Below, piece by piece: positions 17,683-26,451 of a DNA stretch of 64,000 nt. Under the pieces are notes generated by a model that did no database searches, was not told where the DNA came from, and saw only the letters and a list, made by a program, of their open reading frames with translations. Positions within the stretch are counted from its first letter, which is position 1. Every line of letters starts with the position of its first letter. Source of the stretch: Pseudomonas fluorescens (GTDB lineage Bacteria > Pseudomonadota > Gammaproteobacteria > Pseudomonadales > Pseudomonadaceae). The DNA lies in assembly GCF_000730425.1 (NCBI RefSeq), contig NZ_CP008896.1, forward strand, positions 4,030,001-4,094,000. The letters run 5' to 3'. A program made the position numbers and the translations under genes.

Positions 17683-19839
17683 TTACCAGTAGTACTGCAG
17701 CGACTTGCCCCACTGCGTATCGGCAAACCCGCTTTTGAGCTGGCGGAACCAGCCCTTGCGCACGGCCTTGTCGACATCTTCGCCACCGCAGCTGTTATAG
17801 CCTGAAGGCGCATAGCAGTTGATCGCCCGGAACAGCGCATACGCCTTGTCGTCACGGGGCGCCTTGGGGTTGGCGATCACCTGTTGATAACCTTCGAGCC
17901 GCGAGAAGGTTTCACCGCTGAAGCCCGATGCCGTGCTGCCCAGGCTGCCGGCCGAGCGTGCTTCTTCCAGGGGCATGCTGTCCAGGCCGTTGCGCAGGAT
18001 GAACTCACCCAGGCAGTTGAGGCCGTGTGGGTCTTTCGGGTCGTTCTGCAAGGTGCTGGCGGTTTGCGCGATGGTCGCACAGGTGTAGCCGGAGGCCGCC
18101 TTGTCGCCGCTCCAGCGGAACAACGTCAGCGCCTGGCCACCGTCGTATACATAGCCCAGGCTGGTGCCGATCTTGTCGGCGGCGGGGGAGGCCGGCAGTT
18201 GCTGCAAGTCTTCGGCAAAGGTCGCGAACTGGCTGCGCAGCAGGTCTTTGTAGAGCAACACAAATTGTGCGGTGCTGCGCTCCAGTGGGTCGCTGGCCTG
18301 GGTGATCTGCTGGCGCAGCAACTCGGGCCCGGCCACGCTGCGCAGCAGGATATAGCGCACTTGCTTGCTCTGGATCGGCGAGTCGGCAGCGAACACCTTG
18401 GCCAGTTGGCCGCTGCGTTCGTAGTTCATGGCCAGGGCCAACTCCAACTGATCGCGCTGCAAGGGCTGCCTGGCAAGCGGCAGCAGTTGCAGCCACAGCG
18501 CCTCTGCACCTTTCCAGTCCTGCCTGGCTTCCAGGGCCAGGCCGCGCAGCGTCTGCTGGCTGAACGCCAAGTAGTCCAGGCTCGCTGGCAGCGCTGGCGG
18601 CAGATGGTTCAACGCTTGCTCCGGCTGGTGCTCGACATACAGGGCAAACGCCGCCTGCAAGTAGTCGTACAGCGCCGGTTCATTGGCAAACGCGGCCTTC
18701 TGCCCGTCGAGGGTGGCGCGGGTCAGCTTGGGCGGGTTGTTGGCGCGCATCCACATCAGGTCGTTGACCGCCAGCAGCAGTGGGTTGCGGATGGTCTCGG
18801 CGTAGCGGGTCAGCAGCTTATTGTCGGTTTCTTCCACCAGCTCATCGATGGAAGCATTGCGCTCGGCATCAGTGGCCTCGGTCAGTTGCCAGGCGTAGTC
18901 ATCGGCCAGCTTGCCCGCATCGCCTGCCAGCCAATGCACCCGGCGCAGCAGGCCGCGGGCGGAGGCGGCGTATTCACCCTGTGGATAAGTGTTCAGGTAG
19001 CTGAGGAAACGGTGCTCGGCTTCCTCCAAGGCAGGCTTATCCACAGCCTCGCGCTGGGGCAGTCCGTATTCGTCGAAGGCGTTTTCCTGGGCATGGTTGA
19101 GCGACGCGCGGGCGATCATGTACACCGCCGTTTCCTTCAGCCACGGCAGCGTGGTCAGGGTGACGGCGGCAAATCCGCGCTCGGCATGCGCAAAGCGCCC
19201 GCTGTAAAAGTCGGAGGCGGCGAGCAGGTAGGTGCTCAGTTCACGGCCCTGGGTGGATGCAATCAGCTGCGGCTCCAGCAGCACGTCGCCCTGCCAGTCG
19301 CAGGTGGTGAGCAATTTCAGGCGGGCATTGGCCAGCAGCACACGCTCATTCGCCGGCACATCGGCCTTGCTCACTTGGCGCGCAAAGTCGGTGGCACTCT
19401 GCACATTGTTACTACGGCAACGGCTGCCTTCGCCCCACAAAAACTGGTCGCCTGCCACCGCCGTGTCCTCGCGCTGGATGCCCAGCGACGCCAACAGTTG
19501 CGCAAGCTCCGCGCCTTGCTCCTCAGGCGCTTGCCCTGCGGGCGGGTGGGGCACCAGGCGGTACACCGGGAACGGCACCGGGCCGAAGCCCTGGGCCAGG
19601 TCATCTTCGCCCAGCGCATTGGGGGTCAGGGGCGCATTCTTTTTTGCCGCGAGCAACAGGCGCAGATTGGTCCGGCTGTCATTGCCGGGGCTCAGGAAAG
19701 GCATGTTGCTGCAGGCGGTCAGCGAATCCTGGGAGACGCGCCAGTCGGGGTAGCACGAGTCGTCGCCACTGGCCTGGGCCTGTAGGGATACGCCGGCACA
19801 CAGTGCCAGGGTCAGGGATGACAGGAGACCGATGCGCAT
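17683..19839 (-). CDS. Large secreted helical-repeat protein of unknown function
   Basis: This is a 718-residue protein with a signal peptide (MRIGLLSSLTLALCAGVSLQ, cut near QASG). The mature part is rich in A, L and Q. It looks like stacked helical hairpins of the TPR/Sel1 kind, with segments such as EEAEHRFLSYLNTYPQGEYA that recall BamD/YfiO-type repeats. Several cysteines are present, including CYPDW near the N-terminus. AAGGAC lies upstream of the ATG. The DUF3142 gene starts 4 bp after the stop, so the two form an operon. I do not recognise a characterised homologue. Confidence 0.7.
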   Translation of the reverse strand: MRIGLLSSLTLALCAGVSLQAQASGDDSCYPDWRVSQDSLTACSNMPFLSPGNDSRTNLRLLLAAKKNAPLTPNALGEDDLAQGFGPVPFPVYRLVPHPPAGQAPEEQGAELAQLLASLGIQREDTAVAGDQFLWGEGSRCRSNNVQSATDFARQVSKADVPANERVLLANARLKLLTTCDWQGDVLLEPQLIASTQGRELSTYLLAASDFYSGRFAHAERGFAAVTLTTLPWLKETAVYMIARASLNHAQENAFDEYGLPQREAVDKPALEEAEHRFLSYLNTYPQGEYAASARGLLRRVHWLAGDAGKLADDYAWQLTEATDAERNASIDELVEETDNKLLTRYAETIRNPLLLAVNDLMWMRANNPPKLTRATLDGQKAAFANEPALYDYLQAAFALYVEHQPEQALNHLPPALPASLDYLAFSQQTLRGLALEARQDWKGAEALWLQLLPLARQPLQRDQLELALAMNYERSGQLAKVFAADSPIQSKQVRYILLRSVAGPELLRQQITQASDPLERSTAQFVLLYKDLLRSQFATFAEDLQQLPASPAADKIGTSLGYVYDGGQALTLFRWSGDKAASGYTCATIAQTASTLQNDPKDPHGLNCLGEFILRNGLDSMPLEEARSAGSLGSTASGFSGETFSRLEGYQQVIANPKAPRDDKAYALFRAINCYAPSGYNSCGGEDVDKAVRKGWFRQLKSGFADTQWGKSLQYYW

Positions 19840-19988
19840 GAATTGTCCTTATTCCGGGAGTCCGTGAATGCCGCTGGGCGAAAGGCAAAGATGATAGCGT
19901 GAACATTGCAAAATGTTGCACCGATGGCGGCCAATCTGTGGGTTTTATCGGTCTAGACTGAGGGCAATCACCCAGTCTAGGAGTTGCC

Positions 19989-20231
19989 ATGGAATCGCCT
20001 GTTCACAGCCTGCCGTCGTTGTTCAAACAGCTCGGGCTGCCTGATGACGCCGTCAGCATTGAGCGTTTTGTCGCCGTGCATTCACCGCTCAAGCCAGAGT
20101 TGAAACTCGAAGATGCGTTTTTCTGGACAGATAGCCAGAAGGTGTTTTTGCGCGAAGAAATTCTGGAGGATGCGGATTGGGCGCAAGTGGTGGAGGAGTT
20201 GAATGTGCTGCTGCGCCACGGGCGTCTGTAG
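19989..20231 (+). CDS. DUF2789-family small protein
   Basis: This 80-residue acidic cytoplasmic protein has the conserved DUF2789 pattern. It begins with LFKQLGLPDD, has a central FWTDSQKVFLREEI and ends with DADWAQVVEELN. AGGAG precedes ATG 19989. The function is unknown. The TAG stop lies inside the left end of a REPIN, so the last bases of the gene and the repeat are shared. Confidence 0.85.
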   Translation: MESPVHSLPSLFKQLGLPDDAVSIERFVAVHSPLKPELKLEDAFFWTDSQKVFLREEILEDADWAQVVEELNVLLRHGRL

Positions 20232-20327
20232 GCGCGAGCTTGCTCGCGAAGGTCGTCAACGGTGAGGTGGGTACCCTGGGTCAACGCCGTGTCTTGGCGT
20301 TTTTCGCGAGCAAGTTCGCTCCTACAG
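20226..20327. repeat. REPIN overlapping the stop of the DUF2789 gene
   Basis: The left REP CTGTAGGCGCGAGCTTGCTC begins at 20226. Its inverted partner (CGCGAGCAAGTTCGCTCCTA and following) ends at 20327. The spacer is about 50 bp. It has the same class as the elements after lapC and before pgaA, and the left arm supplies the TAG stop codon of the gene before it. Confidence 0.82.
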
Positions 20328-20365
20328 GGGGCTGCCGCCGCCTACCTGTGAAATTGTATCAAAAC

Positions 20366-20394
20366 TTGACGAGACTCCATTCCTCCAGCATATT
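20366..20394 (+). promoter_or_regulatory. Sigma-70-type promoter of the marR-efflux operon
   Basis: TTGACG at 20366-20371 is separated by 17 bp from CATATT at 20389-20394. This is the only well-spaced pair in the gap before the MarR gene. A perfect dyad begins 4 bp after the -10 box, as expected for autorepression. Confidence 0.55.
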
Positions 20395-20397
20395 GAT

Positions 20398-20413
20398 AGT
20401 TAGCAAACTAACT
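20398..20413. promoter_or_regulatory. Probable MarR operator
   Basis: AGTTAG (20398-20403) and CTAACT (20408-20413) are exact inverted halves around CAAA. The dyad lies immediately downstream of the putative -10 and 17 bp before the MarR start. A dimeric MarR regulator bound here would block its own operon. Confidence 0.6.
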
Positions 20414-20429
20414 GTATGCGAATGATCCC

Positions 20430-20888
20430 GTGCCCCGAACCCTCGAAACCCTTCATATGAGCCTTAGCAGCAGCATGGTGGCGGGCGCCCGTAACTGGCG
20501 CAAAATCTGCCAGACCACCCTGGTGAGCTACGGTATTTCCGAAGCCTGTGCGGTGCCTTTATTGATGATCGGCCGTCTCGGCGACGGCGTGCACCAAGTC
20601 AAGGTCGCCCAGGCCTCGGGGATGGAAAGCCCGTCCCTGGTGCGCCTGCTGGACCAACTGTGCAGCGCAGGCTATGTGTGCCGCGCCGAAGACCGGCACG
20701 ACCGCCGCGCCAAGGCCTTGAGCCTGACCGAACGTGGCCGGGAGTTGGTGCAGGCTGTCGAAGCGCAACTGGTGCGCCTGCGCCGTGAAGTGCTGGCGGA
20801 CATGGCGCCTGCCGATCTGGAAGCGGCGCTGCGGGTGCTGCGCGCTTTTGAAGACGCCAGCCAGCCACCGTTGGTCGTGGCTCCTTGA
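20430..20888 (+). CDS. MarR-family transcriptional regulator
   Basis: This 152-residue protein has a winged HTH around 50-105. The recognition-helix region is QVKVAQASGMESPSLVRLLDQL and the wing is AEDRHDRRAKALSLTERGREL with the usual DxRxxxxxLT pattern. The start is GTG 20430; ATG 20457 would remove nine residues. It is the first gene of an efflux operon and the next start overlaps its stop. It probably represses the operon through the dyad at 20398-20413 until an aromatic or acidic inducer binds. Confidence 0.85.
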   Translation: MPRTLETLHMSLSSSMVAGARNWRKICQTTLVSYGISEACAVPLLMIGRLGDGVHQVKVAQASGMESPSLVRLLDQLCSAGYVCRAEDRHDRRAKALSLTERGRELVQAVEAQLVRLRREVLADMAPADLEAALRVLRAFEDASQPPLVVAP

Positions 20889-22963
20889 ACGGATTTTTTA
20901 CCGGCATGCCGCCGGCCCGGGATTGGTTCTACGGCGTGCGTACATTCGCCGCCTCGATGATCGCCCTGTATATCGCCATGCTGATGCAAATGCCGCGTCC
21001 GTATTGGGCGATGGCCACGGTGTATATCGTTTCCAGCCCGTTTGTCGGGCCCACCAGTTCCAAGGCCTTGTACCGAGCCATCGGCACCTTTCTCGGGGCG
21101 ATGGCGGCGGTGTTCTTCGTGCCGATGTTTGTGCAGACGCCTTTCCTGCTGGTGGTGGTGATTGCGCTGTGGACCGGCATTCTGCTGTTTCTGTCCCTGC
21201 ATTTGCGTACCGCCAACAGCTACGCCTTGATGCTGGCGGGCTACACCTTGCCCCTGATCGCCTTGCCGGTGGTGGATAACCCCCTGGCGGTGTGGGATGT
21301 GGCCGAGGCGCGTACCGAAGAAATCTTCCTTGGCATCGCAGTGGCGGCGGTGGTCGGCGCCATGTTCTGGCCACGGCGCCTGGCGCCGGTGTTCGATGAT
21401 TCGGTGCGCAAATGGTTTGCCGACGCGACGGTCTACAGCCAGCGCTTCCTCACACGCAACGTGCAGCCCGAAGAAGTCAGCAGCCTGCGCGGCGGCATGG
21501 TTGCGACCTTCAACACCCTGGAGTTGATGATCGGCCAACTGCCCCATGAAGGCGCGCGGCCGCAAACGGTGCGCAACACCAAGGAGCTGCGCGGGCGCAT
21601 GATTCATCTGCTGCCGGTGGTGGATGCCCTGGACGACGCACTGTATGCCCTGGAGCGCCGTACCCCGGAGTTGGTCGGCCAGTTCGCGCCGCTGCTGGCG
21701 GCCACCACCGAGTGGCTGCAAAGCACCACCCACGAGGCGCCGGTGCAGCGCTGGCGGGCGCTGCGTGACCAGCTCGAGGCCCTGCAGCCCGACGCCGAGG
21801 CCCTGGACGACCGTCATCAACTGCTGTTTTCCAACGCGCTGTATCGCCTGGGCGAGTGGATCGACCTCTGGCAAGACTGCCGCAGCCTGCAAGCCGCCAT
21901 CCACAGTGAAAGCCAGGCCCCATGGCGTGCGGTCTATCGTCATTGGCGCCTGGGCCGGCTGACGCCGTTCCTTGATCGTGGCCTGATGCTCTACTCGGCG
22001 TTTTCCACGGTCAGCGCCATCATTGTCGCCTCGGTATTGTGGATTCTGCTGGGCTGGACCGATGGCGGCAGCGCGGTGATCCTGGCTGCGGTGGCGTGCA
22101 GTTTCTTCGCGTCGATGGACGACCCCGCGCCGCAGATCTACCGGTTCTTTTTCTGGACCGCGATGTCGGTGCTCTTCGCCAGCCTCTATCTGTTCCTGAT
22201 CCTGCCCAATCTGCATGATTTCCCGATGCTGGTACTGGCTTTCGCTGTGCCCTTTATCTGGGTTGGCACCCTGACGGTGCAACCGCGCTTTTACCTGGGC
22301 ATGCTGCTGACGATCGTCAACACCTCGTCCTTTATCAGCATCCAGGGTGCCTACGACGCGGACTTCTTGAGCTTCGCCAATTCCAACCTCGCCGGCCCCG
22401 TGGGCTTGTTGTTCGCCTTTATCTGGACCCTGATCGCACGGCCCTTCGGCGCTGAATTGGCGGCCAAGCGCCTGACCCGTTTCAGCTGGCGCGATATCGT
22501 CGGCCTCACGCAGCCGGCCACTCTGGCCGAGCACCGGCGCCTGGGCGTGCAGATGCTCGACCGCCTGATGCAGCACCTGCCGCGCCTGGCCATGACCGGC
22601 CAGGACACCGGCGTCGCCCTGCGCGAACTGCGCGTGGCGCTGAACCTGCTCGACCTGCTGGCCTACGCGCCACGCGTGCTGGGGGTGCCACGGGTGTTGC
22701 TCGACCAGGTGGTGGCCGAGGTAGGCGAGTACTTCAAGGCATGCCTGAAGGCCGGTGAACGCTTGCCGGCCCCCAGCGGCCTGCTGATGACCCTGGACCG
22801 CACCCGCCGTGCCCTCAATGGCCAGGGCCTGCAAGGCGAGGGCGAAACCCGCCTGCACCTGCTGCACGCCCTCAGTGGTTTGCGCCTGGCGCTGTTGCCC
22901 GGTGTGGAGTTTGTCGGCACCGGCGAGCTGGATGCGCCGTTACCCGATGGAGCGCCTCTATGA
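20885..22963 (+). CDS. FUSC/AaeB-type inner-membrane efflux protein
   Basis: This is a 692-residue protein with two membrane bundles (about 20-160 and 370-510) separated by soluble helical regions, the layout of AaeB p-hydroxybenzoate exporters and FUSC proteins. The conserved stretch RPYWAMATVYIVSSPFVGPT is in the first bundle. The likeliest start is TTG 20885, overlapping the MarR stop as TTGA; ATG 20906 is the alternative. The following DUF1656, HlyD and outer-membrane-factor genes each overlap by 4 bp, so the four form one pump. The substrate class is inferred to be aromatic acids or toxic weak acids. Confidence 0.85.
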   Translation: MNGFFTGMPPARDWFYGVRTFAASMIALYIAMLMQMPRPYWAMATVYIVSSPFVGPTSSKALYRAIGTFLGAMAAVFFVPMFVQTPFLLVVVIALWTGILLFLSLHLRTANSYALMLAGYTLPLIALPVVDNPLAVWDVAEARTEEIFLGIAVAAVVGAMFWPRRLAPVFDDSVRKWFADATVYSQRFLTRNVQPEEVSSLRGGMVATFNTLELMIGQLPHEGARPQTVRNTKELRGRMIHLLPVVDALDDALYALERRTPELVGQFAPLLAATTEWLQSTTHEAPVQRWRALRDQLEALQPDAEALDDRHQLLFSNALYRLGEWIDLWQDCRSLQAAIHSESQAPWRAVYRHWRLGRLTPFLDRGLMLYSAFSTVSAIIVASVLWILLGWTDGGSAVILAAVACSFFASMDDPAPQIYRFFFWTAMSVLFASLYLFLILPNLHDFPMLVLAFAVPFIWVGTLTVQPRFYLGMLLTIVNTSSFISIQGAYDADFLSFANSNLAGPVGLLFAFIWTLIARPFGAELAAKRLTRFSWRDIVGLTQPATLAEHRRLGVQMLDRLMQHLPRLAMTGQDTGVALRELRVALNLLDLLAYAPRVLGVPRVLLDQVVAEVGEYFKACLKAGERLPAPSGLLMTLDRTRRALNGQGLQGEGETRLHLLHALSGLRLALLPGVEFVGTGELDAPLPDGAPL

Positions 22964-23169
22964 TCGGTGACCTGGATATCAGCGGGGTATTCCTGCCTAC
23001 GTTGCTGGTGCTGATGGGCATTACGTATGGCCTTTACCTGGTGGTGCACGGGCTGTTGACCCGCGTCCACTTCTATCGCCTGGTCTGGCACCGGGCATTA
23101 TTCAATGTGGCTCTCTACGCGCTGTTGCTTGGCGCTGTGGACTCACTCAGTCGATACCTGATGACATGA
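22960..23169 (+). CDS. DUF1656 (AaeX-like) small membrane protein
   Basis: This 69-residue protein has two hydrophobic helices (about 12-32 and 46-63) and the DUF1656 start GDLDISGVFLPTLLV. It has ATGA overlaps at both ends. It is a constant partner of FUSC/AaeB pumps. Its exact role is unknown. Confidence 0.88.
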   Translation: MIGDLDISGVFLPTLLVLMGITYGLYLVVHGLLTRVHFYRLVWHRALFNVALYALLLGAVDSLSRYLMT

Positions 23170-24056
23170 AAAAACCTTTTTTGACGATTGGCCGCGTGGT
23201 CCTGACGTTACTGGTAGTGACCTTCGCCTGCGTCGTGGTCTGGCGCATGGTGATGTACTACATGTTTGCTCCCTGGACCCGCGATGGGCATATCCGCGCG
23301 GACATCGTGCAGATCGCCCCGGACGTGTCCGGGCTGATCCAGCAAGTGGACGTGCGCGACAACCAGTTGGTGACCCGTGGCCAGGTGCTGTTTTCGGTGG
23401 ACCAGGACCGCTTCAAGCTCGCCCTGCGCCAGGCTCAGGCCGCCGTCGCCGACCGCCAGGAAACCCTGGCCCAGGCCCAGCGTGAAGCCAGGCGCAACCG
23501 CGGCCTGGGCAACCTGGTGGCCAGCGAGCAACTGGAAGAAAGCCAGTCCCGCGTGGCCCGCGCCCAGTCGGCCCTGGCCCAAGCCCAGGTGACCGTGGAC
23601 AGCGCCCAGCTCAACCTTGACCGCTCGGTGGTGCGCAGCCCGGTGGACGGCTACGTCAACGACCGTGCGCCCCGCACCCAGGAGTTCGTGACCGCCGGGC
23701 GCCCGGTGCTGTCGGTGGTGGACAGCAATTCCTTCCATATCGACGGTTATTTTGAAGAGACCAAGCTGGACGGCATTCATGTCGGCCAAAGCGTCGATAT
23801 CCGTGTGATTGGCGATAACGCGCGCTTGCGCGGGCATGTACAGAGCATCGTCGCCGGGATCGAAGACCGCGACCGCACCAGCGGCTCCAACCTGCTGCCC
23901 AACGTCAACCCGGCGTTCAGCTGGGTGCGCCTGGCCCAGCGGATTCCGGTGCGCATTGCGTTTGACGATGTGCCGGCGGATTTCCGCATGATTGCCGGGC
24001 GCACGGCCACCGTGTCGATCATCGATGACCAGCCAACAGCCGGAGGCCAGCCATGA
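23166..24056 (+). CDS. HlyD/AaeA-type efflux adaptor
   Basis: This 296-residue periplasmic adaptor has an anchor helix at 9-29. Lipoyl-like halves (IAPDVSGLIQQVDVRDNQLV and VVRSPVDGYVNDRAPRTQEF) flank a short helical hairpin, followed by FHIDGYFEETKLDGIHVG, typical of the AaeA/EmrA group. The 4-bp overlaps on both sides show strict coupling in the operon. Confidence 0.9.
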   Translation: MKKPFLTIGRVVLTLLVVTFACVVVWRMVMYYMFAPWTRDGHIRADIVQIAPDVSGLIQQVDVRDNQLVTRGQVLFSVDQDRFKLALRQAQAAVADRQETLAQAQREARRNRGLGNLVASEQLEESQSRVARAQSALAQAQVTVDSAQLNLDRSVVRSPVDGYVNDRAPRTQEFVTAGRPVLSVVDSNSFHIDGYFEETKLDGIHVGQSVDIRVIGDNARLRGHVQSIVAGIEDRDRTSGSNLLPNVNPAFSWVRLAQRIPVRIAFDDVPADFRMIAGRTATVSIIDDQPTAGGQP

Positions 24057-25495
24057 GGCAACTGCTGGCGACTGCCGGGCTTGGGCTGCTGTTGTCGGCC
24101 TGTCAGGTGGTGGGCCCGGATTACCAGTTGCCCGACGCAGCGGCGGTCAACCGTGGCGACCTGCAAGGCCGGCTGGCCGGGCAGGGCAATAATGTGGTCT
24201 CGGCCCCGGTACCCGCCGACTGGTGGAAGCTGTACCAGGACCCACGCCTGGATGAACTGGTGCGCCAGGCCATGGCCTCCAACACCGATTTGCGCGTGGC
24301 GGCGGCCAACCTGCAGCGGGCGCGCTTCCAGGTGCAGGAAGCGCAATCGGCGGGCGGTTGGAGCGGCGGGGTCAAGCTCGGCGCCCAGCGTTTGCAGGAG
24401 TCCGGCGAGGCCTTCCTGCTGGCGGATAAGGTGCCAGTGGCCAATGTCGCGGATATCGGCATCACCACCTCCTATCAGTTCGACCTGTTCGGCACCTTGC
24501 AGCGCGGTATCGAAGGTGCCCAGGCCAATGCCGACGCGACCCAGGCTGCCGTCGATACCGCCCGCATCACCCTGGTGGCGGATGTGGTGCGCTCCTATAC
24601 CCAGGTCTGTGCGGCCAACGAAGAACTGCACATCGCCCGCCAGTCCCTCGACCTGCAAGCCCAGAGCACCCGCCTGACCCAACGCCTGCGCGATGCCGGG
24701 CGCGGTGATGAAACCCAGGTCACCCGTTCGCAAACCCAGTTCAAGTCCCTGCGCGCCGAACTGCCGCGTTTTGAGGCGGCGCGCCAGGCCGGCTTGTTCC
24801 GTCTGTCGATGCTGCTGGCCAAGCCCCTGGAGCAATTGCCGGCCGGCACTCGCGAGTGCGCCGAGTTGCCGCATATCGCCCAGTTGCTGCCGGTGGGTGA
24901 CGGCGCAACCCTGCTCAAGCGCCGCCCGGATGTGCGCCAGGCCGAACGCCGGCTGGCGGCGGCGACCGCAGGCATTGGCGTGGCCACGGGCGAGCTGTAC
25001 CCCGATATCAGCATCGGCGCCTCCATCGGCACCGTGGGCATTATCGACAACCTGGGCAAACCGGCCACCAACCGCTGGGGTTTTGGCCCGTTGCTGAGCT
25101 GGACGGTGCCGTCCAACGGCTCGCGCGCACGCATTCACGAAGCCGAGGCCGCGACCCAGGGCGCCTTGGCGCACTTTGACGGAGTGGTGCTCAACGCCAT
25201 CCGTGAGACCCAGACCGGGCTGGCGCAATACACCGCGCAACTGCAGCGCCGCGATGCCCTGGCCGAGGCCGAGCAGTCGGCGCAACAGGCCGCTGACCAG
25301 ACGCACCGCTTCTTCCAGGCCGGCCGCGAGTCGTTCCTCGCCGACCTGCAAGCCTCCCGCACCTACACCGATATGCGTGGGCAACTGGCCCAGGCCAACA
25401 CCCAGGTGGCCATGAGCCAGATCGACCTGTTCCTGGCCCTGGGTGGCGGCTGGGAAAGCGGACGAACGCACGGTGCAGAACCCGGCAAACCCTGA
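24053..25495 (+). CDS. Outer-membrane efflux lipoprotein, NodT/OprM family
   Basis: This is a 480-residue TolC-type channel. The lipobox LSAC gives a lipidated Cys at about residue 16, followed by QVVGPDYQLPD. It has two OEP repeats with LLKRRPDVRQAERRLAAA at the second. It is the last gene of the MarR-controlled pump and the second channel of this type in the window, clearly distinct from the one at 11.3-12.7 kb. Confidence 0.9.
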   Translation: MRQLLATAGLGLLLSACQVVGPDYQLPDAAAVNRGDLQGRLAGQGNNVVSAPVPADWWKLYQDPRLDELVRQAMASNTDLRVAAANLQRARFQVQEAQSAGGWSGGVKLGAQRLQESGEAFLLADKVPVANVADIGITTSYQFDLFGTLQRGIEGAQANADATQAAVDTARITLVADVVRSYTQVCAANEELHIARQSLDLQAQSTRLTQRLRDAGRGDETQVTRSQTQFKSLRAELPRFEAARQAGLFRLSMLLAKPLEQLPAGTRECAELPHIAQLLPVGDGATLLKRRPDVRQAERRLAAATAGIGVATGELYPDISIGASIGTVGIIDNLGKPATNRWGFGPLLSWTVPSNGSRARIHEAEAATQGALAHFDGVVLNAIRETQTGLAQYTAQLQRRDALAEAEQSAQQAADQTHRFFQAGRESFLADLQASRTYTDMRGQLAQANTQVAMSQIDLFLALGGGWESGRTHGAEPGKP

Positions 25496-25576
25496 GGCGA
25501 TTGCTATGCTTTGATCAGACGGGCCCGCGTGATGGCCCGCTGATCACTGCCTGCGTTGCTCATGGGGATTCCAATA

Positions 25577-26209
25577 ATGAAAAACCCTTATGCTCCCGCT
25601 TTCTGGTGCGTGCTCTTCGCACTGGTGTTGTTATCGGCGACTTACTTCTATGGCGTCATGCTGGCCCATCAACTCGATAAGGCCATGGTGTTCCTCGACA
25701 GCGCGTGCGCGCTGATCGCTGCGTTATCCGTGGGTATGGTCGCCTGGGCGTCTTACCAGGGCCAGCGCACCCAGAAAAAAATCCTCGAACAAGGCAAGAC
25801 GCGGGTAGCGATCTGGGACACCAAGGTTGCCCTGCGCCGGGTCGAAACCGTGTTCGACCGCTATTTCTGGGGCAGCTACTGGCAACCCGGGCGTACGTTC
25901 CAGGAAGTCATGGGCGAACTGACCGGCACCCCGCTCGAAAAAAGCCTCGAAGCCTTGAAGCAGCAATGCGTGGTACTCGACCGACAAGTGGCCGAAGGGC
26001 GGCACTGGCTGAACAATGCCCGGGAGCTGTCCGACGTCGCCACCGCCATGGCCCGTGAGCGCTACCAACTGGACTTCTACGATCCCAAGGCCGACACGCC
26101 CGGCAATGCGGTGATCCATCGCGAGTTTGAAGTGTTGGTATACACCTGGACCGCGCGGTTGAAGAGCTTCGACCATCAACTCGACGAGATCGAGACCGAG
26201 TATTCCTGA
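25577..26209 (+). CDS. Inner-membrane protein of unknown function with a helical cytoplasmic part
   Basis: This 210-residue protein has two membrane helices at about 8-28 and 40-60 (CVLFALVLLSATYFYG; ACALIAALSVGMVAWASY). A soluble helical domain follows, with W- and R-rich segments such as VETVFDRYFWGSYWQPGR. The start is ATG 25577 behind GGGGA; earlier in-frame starts exist at 25556 and 25562. No known family is recognised. It is 81 bp after the efflux operon and may be transcribed separately. Confidence 0.65.
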   Translation: MKNPYAPAFWCVLFALVLLSATYFYGVMLAHQLDKAMVFLDSACALIAALSVGMVAWASYQGQRTQKKILEQGKTRVAIWDTKVALRRVETVFDRYFWGSYWQPGRTFQEVMGELTGTPLEKSLEALKQQCVVLDRQVAEGRHWLNNARELSDVATAMARERYQLDFYDPKADTPGNAVIHREFEVLVYTWTARLKSFDHQLDEIETEYS

Positions 26210-26451
26210 CCCCACCGTGGGGCTTCATCACCGGCAAGCCGGCGATAGCCGTCAACGATAACGCGGCTTGCCTGAATGACCACGGCGCCCTGGTGTTTTT
26301 CGCCGGCAGGGGGCGTGTTATTACCGGGCATTGCGTCCTGCCCCCCCGCCAGTGCTAACCTTGCCCGGTTTTCGGCGGGCTTGAGCCGGCGCCCCACTTC
26401 GGGGGTCAGGGAAGACAGCCCACTTCGCACAGGATTGGATCAGGACACTTC
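26210..26451. other. Intergenic region with degenerate REP remnants
   Basis: The first 110 bp contain pieces of the GCCGGC-type REP (CCGGCAAGCCGGCGATAGCC at 26231-26250 and a weaker inverted match ending near 26310). The rest has no clear promoter or ORF. A ribosome site for the next gene is not strong. Confidence 0.45.

Noticed and set aside
17884..19785. 633-codon plus-strand frame opposite the secreted helical-repeat gene
   Set aside because: Antisense composition, no domain. The minus-strand gene has a signal peptide and ribosome site.
20177..20425. 82-codon frame between the DUF2789 and MarR genes
   Set aside because: It runs through the REPIN, promoter and operator and has no conserved pattern.
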